A DNA stretch of 64,000 nt from Paenibacillus rhizosphaerae (GTDB lineage Bacteria; Bacillota; Bacilli; Paenibacillales; Paenibacillaceae). A program made the position numbers and the translations under genes. Location of the stretch: assembly GCF_014192015.1 (NCBI RefSeq), contig NZ_JACHXJ010000002.1:682001-746000 (forward strand). Reading direction: 5' to 3'. Shown here one piece after another: positions 53,907 to 61,913 of the stretch. Positions within the stretch are counted from its first letter, which is position 1; the number at the start of each line of letters is the position of its first letter. The notes below the pieces were generated by a model. It saw only the letters and a list, made by a program, of their open reading frames with translations, was not told the DNA's origin and made no database searches.

Positions 53907-54980
53907 ATGAACATTTATCGATATCCAGAAAATCCTTTAATCACCCCCGCCGACGTCAAGCCTCACCGCGAGGGCTTCGAGGTAATCGGCGCCTTTAACG
54001 CCGGCATCGCCGAGTATCAAGGGGAAACGCTGATGCTGCTGCGTGTGGCGGAGCGTCCGGTCAGCGGCGATCCGAACGTCGTCATCGCCCCTGTATTCAA
54101 TGCGGAGAGCGGTGATCTCGAACTTATTCCTTTCCGCAGGGACGACGACCGGTACGATTTTTCCGATCCGCGGGTGATCCGCAATAAATCAAAAAACGGC
54201 ACGTTTGAGTATTTGACGTCGCTGTCTTATATCCGAATCGCCCGCAGCAGGGACGGCCACCACTATACGGTGGACGATCTGCCGTTCATTTATCCGTCCA
54301 ACGAACAGGAAGCGTTCGGCATCGAGGATCCCCGGGTGACGCAGATCGGCGATACCTATTACGTTTATTTCTCCGTCGTGTCCCCCGTGGGGATTGGAGA
54401 ATCGCTCGTATCGACCACCGACTTTGTGACGACCCGGCATCACGGTATGATCTTCGGACCGGACAATAAGGACGTGCTCATTTTCCCGGAAAAGATTAAC
54501 GGCAAATACTACGCTCTTCATCGTCCGACCATGAAAAGCATCGGGAATCCGGAAATTTGGATCGCGGAATCCGACAATTTGCTGTACTGGGGCAATCACA
54601 AGCATCTGCTCGGCCTCCGGGACGGAATGTGGGACAGCGGCCGGATCGGCGGCGGCGCCGTGCCGTTCAAGACCGACAAAGGCTGGCTTGAGCTGTATCA
54701 CGGAGCGACGGCGGATCACCGCTACTGCATGGGCGCCGTGCTTCTCGATCTGAACGATCCGACGCGCGTGATCGCCCGTTCCGGGAAGCCGGTGATGGAG
54801 CCTGAGGCGGAATATGAAAAGCAGGGCTTTTTCGGGGACGTGGTATTTTCCTGCGGCGCCGTCGTTGACGGTGACACGGTAAAAATGTTCTATGGCGTCG
54901 CGGACACCTCGATGGCCTGTGCGGAGCTTAGCGTGAAGGAAATATTGGACAGCCTCGAATACCTCGAAGCAAAAGTTTAG
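53907..54980 (+). CDS. GH130 beta-mannoside phosphorylase
   Basis: A 357-residue five-bladed beta-propeller phosphorylase that splits a beta-1,4-mannosidic bond with inorganic phosphate, giving mannose 1-phosphate. Family signatures are RYPENPLITPADV, FNAGIAEYQGETLMLLRVAER, LSYIRIARSRDGHHYTVDD, FGIEDPRVTQIGDTYYVYFS and GGGAVPFKTDKGWLELYHGA with the phosphate-binding residues. ATG at 53907 is 10 bases after AAGGAG; the in-frame TTG at 53898 is too close. Whether the acceptor is glucose (mannosyl-glucose phosphorylase) or manno-oligosaccharide is not decidable here. Confidence 0.9.
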   Translation: MNIYRYPENPLITPADVKPHREGFEVIGAFNAGIAEYQGETLMLLRVAERPVSGDPNVVIAPVFNAESGDLELIPFRRDDDRYDFSDPRVIRNKSKNGTFEYLTSLSYIRIARSRDGHHYTVDDLPFIYPSNEQEAFGIEDPRVTQIGDTYYVYFSVVSPVGIGESLVSTTDFVTTRHHGMIFGPDNKDVLIFPEKINGKYYALHRPTMKSIGNPEIWIAESDNLLYWGNHKHLLGLRDGMWDSGRIGGGAVPFKTDKGWLELYHGATADHRYCMGAVLLDLNDPTRVIARSGKPVMEPEAEYEKQGFFGDVVFSCGAVVDGDTVKMFYGVADTSMACAELSVKEILDSLEYLEAKV

Positions 54981-54992
54981 GATCTCGACACG

Positions 54993-55024
54993 GAACGCCA
55001 AAACAAACCCTTGTTTTGGCGTTC
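54993..55024 (+). promoter_or_regulatory. Stem-loop between GH130 and beta-mannosidase genes
   Basis: A 14-base perfect stem (54993-55006 with 55011-55024) and 4-base loop, with no T tract. It may be an mRNA stabiliser or a weak attenuator within the operon. Confidence 0.6.
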
Positions 55025-55086
55025 TATTACATCAGGCCCGGACAAGCCGGATCGGTTTGCAGCAAGGGCGAAGTGAGGGAAACAGC

Positions 55087-57684
55087 ATGATCATCAAAGA
55101 CCATTGGAAGCTGCGGGATTTCAAGGAGGGGGAAGCGAAGGACCTTGAAGTGGCATCGCCACTGTATGACGATTACTTTTGGATGTCGGCGCAGGTGCCG
55201 GGCGACGTTCATACAACGCTGATGCGCCACGGGCTGATCGACGATCCGTTCTATGGGCATAACGACCAGAAATGCCGGTGGGTCGAAGAGCGGATCTGGT
55301 GGTATCGGACCGTTTTTACGCTGGACGAAGCACCGCGGCAGGACGACAACATGCTGCTGGTGTTTGAGGGATTGGACACTTTCGCAACCGTGTATTTGAA
55401 CGGGGTGGAGCTGGGCTCGACAGACAACATGTTTATCAGCCATACGTTTGAAGTCAGCCGCGAGTTGAACCCGGGCAAAAACGTCATCGCCGTCAAGTTT
55501 GACCCGGTCCATTCGAAAGTGGGCGGCAAGGCCGTCTCCTCGTTCTGGTCCGGCTTCAGCAAGGAACGGGTCTGGACCCGCAAAAATCAAAGCCATTTCG
55601 GCTGGGATTGGGGACCACGGCTCCTGTGCGCGGGAATCTGGAAGGAAGTCCGGCTCGAGAAACACGCTGCAGCCAGAATAGAGCATATCTATGCTCGGAC
55701 GTTGGAGGTTGGCGAGATGGAAGCGCTGGTTGATATTTCGGTGGAAATGACTTCATGGGACCGCCGCAAAACATACAGCGTTCTCGTTCAGCTTCTCGAC
55801 GGGGAGAACGGGGAAGTGGCGGCTGTAGAAACGTTTGAAATGAGCGGAACCTCCGGCAGCGAGTTGTCCGGATTGGCCGGCGGCATGAGCCTGGCGGGAG
55901 AAACCAAACTTCGCGTGTCGAATCCTAAGCTGTGGTGGACCCATGACCTCGGCACGCCCCATTTATATGAGCTGCGGATTTCAGTGCACGCGGACGGGAT
56001 CACGCTGGACCGGCGCAGCCAGAAGCTGGGGATTCGCACGCTGGAGCTGAAGCAGCGGGATACAGCGGGAAATCCTGCCTTTACTTTTATGCTGAACGGC
56101 GTTCGTGTATTTGCCAAAGGAGCCAACTGGATCCCGATCGACAGCTTTATCGGGGCGGTGCCGGATGAGCGATATTCCCGCCTGATTGACATGGCGAAGG
56201 AAGCGAACATGAATATGCTCCGGGTCTGGGGAGGAGGCATTTACGAGCGGGATATCTTCTATGATGAGTGCGACCGCCTGGGGATTTTGGTATGGCAGGA
56301 CTTTATGTTCGCCTGTGCCCTGTATCCTGACTATAACCGCAATTTTATGGATAATGTCGCGGAAGAAGTACAGCAGGTCGTCAAGCGGCTGCGCAGCCGG
56401 ACATGCCTGGCCTTATGGTGCGGTAATAACGAAAATGATTGGCTGTATGAAGCGCTTCATGCCAGCGGAGACATTCCGCATCCTTTTTACGGCGAGAAAA
56501 TCAATCATGAACTGATGCCCGCGCTTCTGGAGCAGCTGGATCCTTCCCGGACCTTCTGGCCGAGCTCTCCTTACGGAGGGAACGACCATAATTCCCGTGA
56601 GGAAGGGGACACGCATAACTGGCAGGTGTGGCACGGCAACATCGAGCCAAGGGTATTCGGTGAGCCCCAGCTTCAGGACTACAGCGTGGAAGGGCTGTCG
56701 TTCAAGAAATTCAAGGAGGACCGCACGAAGTTCGCCAGTGAGTTCGGCATGCATGCTTCCGCCAATTTATACACGCTGCAGCGGAACGTGCCGCCGACGG
56801 AGCTGGTGCTGGGCAGTGCAGAAATGATGAACCGCAACAAGGATATCAACCATCTCAAGGGCGTTATGCTGATGGAGGGATACACCGGAATTCCGGGCAA
56901 CTTGGAGGAATACATCCAATATTCCATGCTGACGCAGGCCGAAGGCCTCAAATACGGCATTGAGCATTACCGAAGAAACAAACCGGAAACGAGCGGGGCG
57001 TTGTTCTGGCAGTTCAACGACTGCTGGCCCGGCACCAGCTGGTCCGTCATCGACTATTACGGTCTGCCGAAAGCGGCTTACCATTACGCCCGCAAATTTT
57101 ATCATCCGCTGCTGTTGACGCTAGAGTATACGCCCGGGGATACGGAACTCGTACTGTGGGGCATAAATGACAAGCGGAAATCCGTTACCAAGACGGCGGA
57201 GCTAATCGTCTACAGTATGGACGGCCGGCAGGTATATGCCCGGACGTTCGCTGCAGAGATTGAGTCATGCGGGAAGCAGCGCATAGCGGTAATGAAGCTG
57301 GACGACCTGCTTCAAGGTCTCGACGCCGCTGAAGCCGTCTGCGTCGTGCGCTGGATGGACGGCTGCGGAGAAAACAACTTTTATTATTTTTGCGACCATA
57401 AAGATATGAAATTCCGGCCCGTTCAACTGAACGTTCAGGTGAACCCCGAGGAAGGCTGCGTTACGGTATCCTCCGCCGACTATGCCGCCCGAATGGTAAG
57501 GCTTGAGATGGATGAAGCCTGGCTGGATTGGGAGGATAATTATTTCGACCTGCTGCCAGGACAGAAACGAGTAATCCATGTCAGACAGAAGGAAGACAAG
57601 GAGATTCCGTGGAATACCTTGAAAGTATCGGCACTAAACGGCTTGTCGGTCACGGTTGATGGACGGCAGCCGGTTACGAAATGA
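55087..57684 (+). CDS. GH2 beta-mannosidase
   Basis: An 865-residue cytoplasmic enzyme releasing mannose from the non-reducing end of beta-mannosides. The N-terminal jelly roll starts WKLRDFKEGEAKDLEVASPLYDDYFWMSAQVPGDVHTTL, and the family-specific HFGWDWGPRL and MLRVWGGGIYE are present. Acid/base Glu449 is in CGNNEND and nucleophile Glu552 in FASEFGM; both are in the beta-mannosidase wording rather than that of LacZ. ATG at 55087 follows GTGAGGGA; an upstream TTG (55057) is not supported. With GH130 it gives two parallel routes, hydrolytic and phosphorolytic, for the same class of substrate. Confidence 0.94.
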   Translation: MIIKDHWKLRDFKEGEAKDLEVASPLYDDYFWMSAQVPGDVHTTLMRHGLIDDPFYGHNDQKCRWVEERIWWYRTVFTLDEAPRQDDNMLLVFEGLDTFATVYLNGVELGSTDNMFISHTFEVSRELNPGKNVIAVKFDPVHSKVGGKAVSSFWSGFSKERVWTRKNQSHFGWDWGPRLLCAGIWKEVRLEKHAAARIEHIYARTLEVGEMEALVDISVEMTSWDRRKTYSVLVQLLDGENGEVAAVETFEMSGTSGSELSGLAGGMSLAGETKLRVSNPKLWWTHDLGTPHLYELRISVHADGITLDRRSQKLGIRTLELKQRDTAGNPAFTFMLNGVRVFAKGANWIPIDSFIGAVPDERYSRLIDMAKEANMNMLRVWGGGIYERDIFYDECDRLGILVWQDFMFACALYPDYNRNFMDNVAEEVQQVVKRLRSRTCLALWCGNNENDWLYEALHASGDIPHPFYGEKINHELMPALLEQLDPSRTFWPSSPYGGNDHNSREEGDTHNWQVWHGNIEPRVFGEPQLQDYSVEGLSFKKFKEDRTKFASEFGMHASANLYTLQRNVPPTELVLGSAEMMNRNKDINHLKGVMLMEGYTGIPGNLEEYIQYSMLTQAEGLKYGIEHYRRNKPETSGALFWQFNDCWPGTSWSVIDYYGLPKAAYHYARKFYHPLLLTLEYTPGDTELVLWGINDKRKSVTKTAELIVYSMDGRQVYARTFAAEIESCGKQRIAVMKLDDLLQGLDAAEAVCVVRWMDGCGENNFYYFCDHKDMKFRPVQLNVQVNPEEGCVTVSSADYAARMVRLEMDEAWLDWEDNYFDLLPGQKRVIHVRQKEDKEIPWNTLKVSALNGLSVTVDGRQPVTK

Positions 57685-57702
57685 GGAAGGGGAGAGTTGA
57701 CG

Positions 57703-58710
57703 ATGAGAGCGGCAGTGCTTGTGAAGCAGGAACAGATGGAAGTTAAGGAACGGAAGACCCCGGAAGCCGGTACCGGCGAGGTGCTGATTCGGGTGCGCAG
57801 CTGCGGCATCTGCGGAACGGACCAGCACATTTACCACGGCCATCCGGGTTCGGCGGAAGTGCATCCGCCGATCGTACTCGGGCATGAGCTGTCCGGTGAA
57901 GTGGTGGCGGTCGGACAGGACGTAAGCACCTTAAAGGAAGGGGACCGGGTTTCGGTCGATCCGAATATATACTGCGGTAGCTGCGAATACTGCCGGAGCG
58001 GCAGGCTTCACCTATGCGAGCGGCTGCAGGCGGTCGGCGTAACGCGGGACGGCGGCATGGCCGAATTCTGCCTCGTGCCAGCGGAAAATTGTTACATCAT
58101 CCCGGACGCGATGAGCTATGATGAAGCGGCGCTGCTTGAACCGCTCGGCTGCGTGCTGCACGGCTTCCGCAAGCTCGATATCCGGCCGCAGCATCAGGTG
58201 CTGATCATCGGCGGCGGATTTATCGGGCAGATCTTCCTGCAGCTCGTTCGCGAATGCGGAGTTTCGCGGATTACGGTCAGCGAACCGGCGTCCTACAAGC
58301 ATGAGGCGCTCCGCGGCTTGGGTGCGGATGCGGTCGTATCGCCCCTCGATCCGGGTTCCGCGGATGGGCTTGCTTCCAGCGCCGACGTGGTCATCGAATG
58401 CGTCGGAAGGACGGATTCGGTACAGTCGGCCGTTCGCGCCGCCCGCAAGGGAGGGCAGGTGCTGCTGTTTGGCGTGGCCGCCCCGGAGGCGGAGGCACCC
58501 ATCCGTCCTTTCGACATTTTTTCGAAGGAGCTGCGGATCATGGGTTCGTTCATCAACCCGTTTACCCATACGGATGCGATCCAGCTGGTATCCCGCGGCA
58601 AGGTGCGGCTCGCACCGCTTATCAGCCACCGCTTCACGCTGGAGCAGCTGCCGGATTCGATGCGGAATTACCCTCAGCTAGGGGTGAGCAAGGGCATCGT
58701 TCAAATATAG
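57703..58710 (+). CDS. Zinc-dependent alcohol/polyol dehydrogenase (MDR family)
   Basis: A 335-residue medium-chain dehydrogenase. Catalytic zinc ligands are Cys in SCGICGTDQH and the His-Glu of LGHELSGEV. Structural zinc cysteines lie in YCGSCEYCRSGRLHLC, and the NAD fold in VLIIGGGFIGQ. It is nearest in wording to sorbitol/threonine-type dehydrogenases, so oxidation of a sugar or polyol derived from the mannoside is likely. ATG at 57703 is 8 bases after GGGGAG; TTG at 57697 is in frame but too close. It is the last gene of the mannoside operon. Confidence 0.9.
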   Translation: MRAAVLVKQEQMEVKERKTPEAGTGEVLIRVRSCGICGTDQHIYHGHPGSAEVHPPIVLGHELSGEVVAVGQDVSTLKEGDRVSVDPNIYCGSCEYCRSGRLHLCERLQAVGVTRDGGMAEFCLVPAENCYIIPDAMSYDEAALLEPLGCVLHGFRKLDIRPQHQVLIIGGGFIGQIFLQLVRECGVSRITVSEPASYKHEALRGLGADAVVSPLDPGSADGLASSADVVIECVGRTDSVQSAVRAARKGGQVLLFGVAAPEAEAPIRPFDIFSKELRIMGSFINPFTHTDAIQLVSRGKVRLAPLISHRFTLEQLPDSMRNYPQLGVSKGIVQI

Positions 58711-58732
58711 AAGGTAAAAGCAGGTAAACCGG

Positions 58733-58764
58733 AATAGACACTGATAGAGTCGGTGTCTATTTTT
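58733..58764 (+). terminator. Terminator of the mannoside operon
   Basis: AATAGACAC...GTGTCTATT, extended by TGA/TCG, followed by TTTCC. Confidence 0.8.
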
Positions 58765-58838
58765 CCATTTTTGGGTAATTCATCCTTGTCATCATCTAAA
58801 ATCTTTTCATTGACTGAAAAAAGCAAGATTACCAGCTT

Positions 58839-58858
58839 TGACCAAGCATTTTTGGTCA
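58839..58858. promoter_or_regulatory. Inverted repeat upstream of the peptide-receptor cassette
   Basis: TGACCAA (58839-58845) and TTGGTCA (58852-58858) flank a 6-base spacer, 21 bases before the cassette -35. A T tract follows (ATTTTTTC), so it may act either as an operator or as a second weak terminator. Confidence 0.5.
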
Positions 58859-58879
58859 TTTTTTCACGAACTAACATAA

Positions 58880-58908
58880 TTGACCGTCCGTTAATTTAAC
58901 TATATACT
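58880..58908 (+). promoter_or_regulatory. Promoter of the peptide-receptor cassette
   Basis: TTGACC (58880-58885), 17-base spacer, TATACT (58903-58908); predicted start near 58915. Confidence 0.7.
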
Positions 58909-58946
58909 TCTTAATAATATAAAGATTAGCGAAGGAGGAAATCGGA

Positions 58947-59801
58947 TTGGAAGACAGATCCATGACCGTAAAGATTGAGATAGATACGCTGGTAACGATG
59001 CTGAAAATGGCCTTCTCCTTTGAGAATTGGGATAACATGATTAAAATTTCTACCGAACTTTATGAGTCCGCTTACGAGATGTATGTCGAACAAAAGGAAC
59101 GGAATCGCCGGATTCAGGTTACGGAACGCCCGATCGTCTATTATTTCGGATACAGCCATCTCATGAAGGGGCTTGCCTACCAAAAGAAGAAAATGTACCA
59201 AGAGGCTAAACAGTGCATAGCCAACTATGAAGATCTAAGCTACATGTCTGACGGATCTCCTGCCAACAACCAGGCTGTCGAAAACTTCCGTTTTTTCGCA
59301 AAGGCCAATATGTTTACGCTTAATATTCTTTCAGGAAATCTGGACTGCCTGGAGGATTATTCAGCGTTTATACAGGAAAATCCATCCGAAACTCTCCCTG
59401 GACTAATCACGATATTAGAGGCAGCAAATATACATAACTATGACGTCGATCATATCCTGGATATTCTTGTCGTCGAAGATTCGCAGCTCATTCCGATTGA
59501 CCAAAATCCCGTAGATCTCTCCTATTATATTTCTTTTTTGTATTTGCTGGCGGTTTATAGATTTAAAAAAGAAAACCACGTAGAAGCGCTCGATAGGACT
59601 TTACAAGCTTTGACATTATCTGATAAACTTGAAGATGACAAAATTTTCAAAAAATGCGTCGCCTTATTCGAATCTTTCAGATCCCATGCTTCACTGACTC
59701 AACTAGAATCGTACTCATCTATCCAAAAAAACATTCTCAAAGGAGCGATTGAAGATGAAGAAGGTATTGTTTTCGACGGTAGTAGCATTAGGACTATTTA
59801 G
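58947..59801 (+). CDS. TPR-like peptide receptor (RRNPP/Rap-type), no visible HTH
   Basis: A 284-residue, almost entirely helical cytoplasmic protein. Repeating helix pairs typical of TPR folds can be followed (FENWDNMIKISTELYESAYEMY, YYFGYSHLMKGLAYQKKKMYQEAKQCIANYEDL, FLYLLAVYRFKKENHVEALDRTLQALTLSDKLEDDKIFKKCVALFESF). No helix-turn-helix or phosphatase motif is evident. TTG at 58947 is 8 bases after AAGGAGG, so it is preferred over ATG 58962. The gene is AT-rich compared with its neighbours. Its 3' end overlaps by 47 bases a gene for an exported repeat peptide, the arrangement of rap-phr and Paenibacillus alo-type pairs, so it is probably the peptide's intracellular receptor. Its downstream partner is unknown. 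Confidence 0.78.
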   Translation: MEDRSMTVKIEIDTLVTMLKMAFSFENWDNMIKISTELYESAYEMYVEQKERNRRIQVTERPIVYYFGYSHLMKGLAYQKKKMYQEAKQCIANYEDLSYMSDGSPANNQAVENFRFFAKANMFTLNILSGNLDCLEDYSAFIQENPSETLPGLITILEAANIHNYDVDHILDILVVEDSQLIPIDQNPVDLSYYISFLYLLAVYRFKKENHVEALDRTLQALTLSDKLEDDKIFKKCVALFESFRSHASLTQLESYSSIQKNILKGAIEDEEGIVFDGSSIRTI

Positions 59802-59913
59802 TGTTAGTCTGCTGACGGCATCCGCCTTTACGACGCTGAACCACGGTGCCAACTACGATACGGCCAACCATGGAGCCAACTATTCGATCCAGAACCACGG
59901 TGCAAACTATTAA
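59755..59913 (+). CDS. Secreted signalling-peptide precursor with three NHGANY repeats
   Basis: A 52-residue product missed by size cut-offs. ATG at 59755 is 9 bases after AAAGGAG. Residues 1-24 form a Sec signal (Lys-Lys, hydrophobic core, ASA cleavage motif). Residues 26-52 are three consecutive 9-residue units: TTLNHGANY, DTANHGANY and SIQNHGANY. Each ends in NHGANY, with three variable residues between copies, and the last copy is the exact C-terminus. This fits a Phr-like pheromone precursor releasing several copies of one short peptide. The overlap with the receptor gene and the terminator after it complete a two-gene cassette. A structural or antimicrobial peptide is the alternative. 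Confidence 0.82.
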   Translation: MKKVLFSTVVALGLFSVSLLTASAFTTLNHGANYDTANHGANYSIQNHGANY

Positions 59914-59963
59914 TCGGTTTTGCTAGCGGAGGTTAAGATTTATACTTTATAGACGGTTTAGAA

Positions 59964-59998
59964 GAACAGTCCGACATCTCGTCGGGCTGTTTTTTTTG
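59964..59998 (+). terminator. Terminator of the peptide-receptor cassette
   Basis: ACAGTCCGAC (59966-59975) / GTCGGGCTGT (59981-59990) with one G.U pair and eight T in all. Confidence 0.9.
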
Positions 59999-60103
59999 TT
60001 TCCTTCTGCCTTCTGTGTCGAATACATTCTCGGAACTGTTGAACCATGGAGGGGGAATATTGAAGGCCTGATAGTCTAATTCTGCTGATGGAATTGTCGT
60101 TTG

Positions 60104-60133
60104 TTGTTATATCCTGTTGTTTGTATTTATAAT
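60104..60133 (+). promoter_or_regulatory. Promoter of the deoR-type gene
   Basis: TTGTTA (60104-60109), 18-base spacer, TATAAT (60128-60133), 24 bases before the ATG. Confidence 0.55.
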
Positions 60134-60157
60134 GAAGAAAAAAGGTTGGAGGTTTCT

Positions 60158-60928
60158 ATGTTTGCAGCCCAGCGAAGAGAAAAAATACTGGAGGCGCTTC
60201 AACGCGACAAGCAGATCGTGGTGAAGCAGCTGGCACGCGAACTGCAGGTGTCTGAGGGGACCCTGCGGACGGATTTGCGGATGCTGGAAGAAGAGGGCGT
60301 CCTAGAGCGTACCCATGGCGGAGCGGTTCCGGCCAGGACCAAACCGGTGCAGGCCGAGCCCCGGTATCCGAGCCGCAGTGAGCTGAACTACGAGGAGAAG
60401 CGGGCGATCGGGACAAAGGCTGCCGAACTCGTAACACGCGGTCAATGCATTATTCTGGATGCCAGCTCCAGCGTACTGGAACTGGCAAAGGCGCTGGTGG
60501 AGCATGATTATCTCACCGTTGTGACGAACGGACTGGAGGCTGCCACCATCCTGAACCAGAATCCGCGGATCAACGTCATTTTGATCGGAGGGATACTCCG
60601 CTCCGGCTCCAAAACCATCGAAGGCGTTCTGGGGAAAAGCATTTTGGAAGGGATTCATTCCGACCTGTTCTTTACTTCGTCGGAGGGGCTGAGCGTCAGG
60701 GAGGGCATGACCGATTTCAGCCTGTACGAGGCGGAGCTGAAGAAGCTGATGATTGCGAGCTCGAGCAAAACGGTTGCGCTGGTGGACCACACCAAGCTGG
60801 GCCGGCGGTCGATCGCCACATCCGCCAAAATGGAGGACATCGACGTGCTCATCACCGATGAAGGGGCAGATCCGGAGTTTCTGCGCCAGCTGAACACGAC
60901 CGAAGTTTTGATCGCTCCCTATCTATAA
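60158..60928 (+). CDS. DeoR-family transcriptional regulator
   Basis: A 256-residue repressor: N-terminal HTH (RREKILEALQRDKQIVVKQLARELQVSEGTLRTDLRMLEEEGVLERTHGGAV, the DeoR signature) and a C-terminal sugar-phosphate sensor domain (IILDASSSVLELAKAL, VVTNGLEAATIL, LIGGILRSGSKTIEG, LVDHTKLG). ATG at 60158 is preceded by GGAGG; an in-frame start at 60101 is upstream of the predicted transcription start. It lies directly before the HAD phosphatase and AraM genes and probably controls them in response to a phosphorylated intermediate. The 3' end is followed by an imperfect copy of itself. Confidence 0.92.
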   Translation: MFAAQRREKILEALQRDKQIVVKQLARELQVSEGTLRTDLRMLEEEGVLERTHGGAVPARTKPVQAEPRYPSRSELNYEEKRAIGTKAAELVTRGQCIILDASSSVLELAKALVEHDYLTVVTNGLEAATILNQNPRINVILIGGILRSGSKTIEGVLGKSILEGIHSDLFFTSSEGLSVREGMTDFSLYEAELKKLMIASSSKTVALVDHTKLGRRSIATSAKMEDIDVLITDEGADPEFLRQLNTTEVLIAPYL

Positions 60929-60966
60929 AACGACGGAAGTTTTGTCGCTCCTTATCGATAAAACGG
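60899..60966 (+). repeat. Imperfect tandem duplication of the deoR 3' end
   Basis: About 34 bases (60899-60932), covering the last codons and stop, are repeated at 60933-60966 with a few substitutions and a one-base deletion. The second copy is untranslated. Confidence 0.75.
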
Positions 60967-61014
60967 CAGTCAATGATGGCGTCCGGCTGAATTCAAATCG
61001 TCATATATTGCCAT

Positions 61015-61062
61015 TTGAAAACGTTCATAAAAGCAAACAATCGTTGACAAACGCAGACAATC
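61015..61062 (+). promoter_or_regulatory. cre-like site and direct repeats before the HAD phosphatase gene
   Basis: TGAAAACGTTCATA (61016-61029) fits the cre core TGNAANCGNTNNCA at all but one position. GCAAACAATC (61033-61042) and GCAGACAATC (61053-61062) are near-identical repeats 20 bases apart that could bind the DeoR-type protein. TTGACA at 61044-61049 lies between them, but no good -10 was found at proper spacing. Confidence 0.45.
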
Positions 61063-61106
61063 ACAGGGAAAATGAACATATAAGAACACGGCGGGAGGAT
61101 CTAACC

Positions 61107-61913
61107 ATGAGTTTGGACACGGTGGGCGGTTTTATTATCGATTTGGACGGGACGGTATACCGGGGGGCACAAGCTATTCCCGGGGCCAAGGAGAGCATTG
61201 CGCTGCTCCGTTCGCAGGGTAAACGGATGGTCTTCCTCAGCAACCGGGGGAACGTTTCCCGGGCGATGTGCCATCAGAAGCTTCTTTCCATGGGCATCGA
61301 CGTGCCTGCGGAAGAGATCCTGCTGACTTCTACGGTAACGGCCCGGTACCTTCAGCAGCACCACCCCGGAAGCTATGCGTGGGTGCTCGGGCCGGAAGGC
61401 CTGCGGGATGAACTGGTGCTGGCCGGCATCGAGCTGGCTGAGAGACCCGAGGATGCCGACTGGCTCGTCATTACGCTGCATGAGGAACTGACTTATGCCG
61501 AGCTGAATCAGGCGTTCAGGGCCGTGCGGAACGGCGCCCGCATCATCGCGACCAATGACGATAAATCGTTCCCCGGGGATGACGGGGAGTGCATCGACGT
61601 CGGCGGCATGATCGCCGCCATCGTCGCGACGGCGGGCCAAGAGGTGGAAGTGGTCATCGGCAAGCCGTCGGCCTTGATGGCCGAAGCGGCTTTACAGGTT
61701 CTCGGACTTCCGCCGCAGCAGTGCTTGGTGATCGGGGATAGCCTGGGCTCGGATATCCAGCTCGGCCGCCGGGCAGGCATCCGTACCGCGCTGGTGTTGA
61801 GCGGATCGGCTACAAGGCGGGATGCGGAGACGGCCGCGGAAGGTCCGGACATGGTCTGGGAGTCGCTGGCGGAGCTTCAGCACCTCTTGACGGGAAAGGA
61901 AGGAATCAAATGA
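61107..61913 (+). CDS. HAD-IIA sugar-phosphate phosphatase (AraL/NagD-like)
   Basis: A 268-residue phosphatase. HAD motifs are I FIIDLDGTVYRG (nucleophile Asp), II FLSNRGN, III KPSALM (Lys) and IV VIGDSLGSDIQLGRRAG. The large C2 cap type groups it with NagD, AraL and glycerol-phosphate phosphatases. ATG at 61107 follows GGGAGGA. Its stop overlaps the start of the AraM gene (ATGA), so the two act in one pathway. In B. subtilis the same pair, araL-araM, lies in the arabinose operon. Dephosphorylation of a sugar phosphate or glycerol 1-phosphate is likely. Confidence 0.9.
   Translation: MSLDTVGGFIIDLDGTVYRGAQAIPGAKESIALLRSQGKRMVFLSNRGNVSRAMCHQKLLSMGIDVPAEEILLTSTVTARYLQQHHPGSYAWVLGPEGLRDELVLAGIELAERPEDADWLVITLHEELTYAELNQAFRAVRNGARIIATNDDKSFPGDDGECIDVGGMIAAIVATAGQEVEVVIGKPSALMAEAALQVLGLPPQQCLVIGDSLGSDIQLGRRAGIRTALVLSGSATRRDAETAAEGPDMVWESLAELQHLLTGKEGIK

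Noticed and set aside
59830..59910. The 27-base repeats as a short CRISPR-like or simple DNA repeat
   Set aside because: There are only three units in an intact reading frame with signal peptide and ribosome binding site, with synonymous codon differences between copies; a coding repeat explains it.
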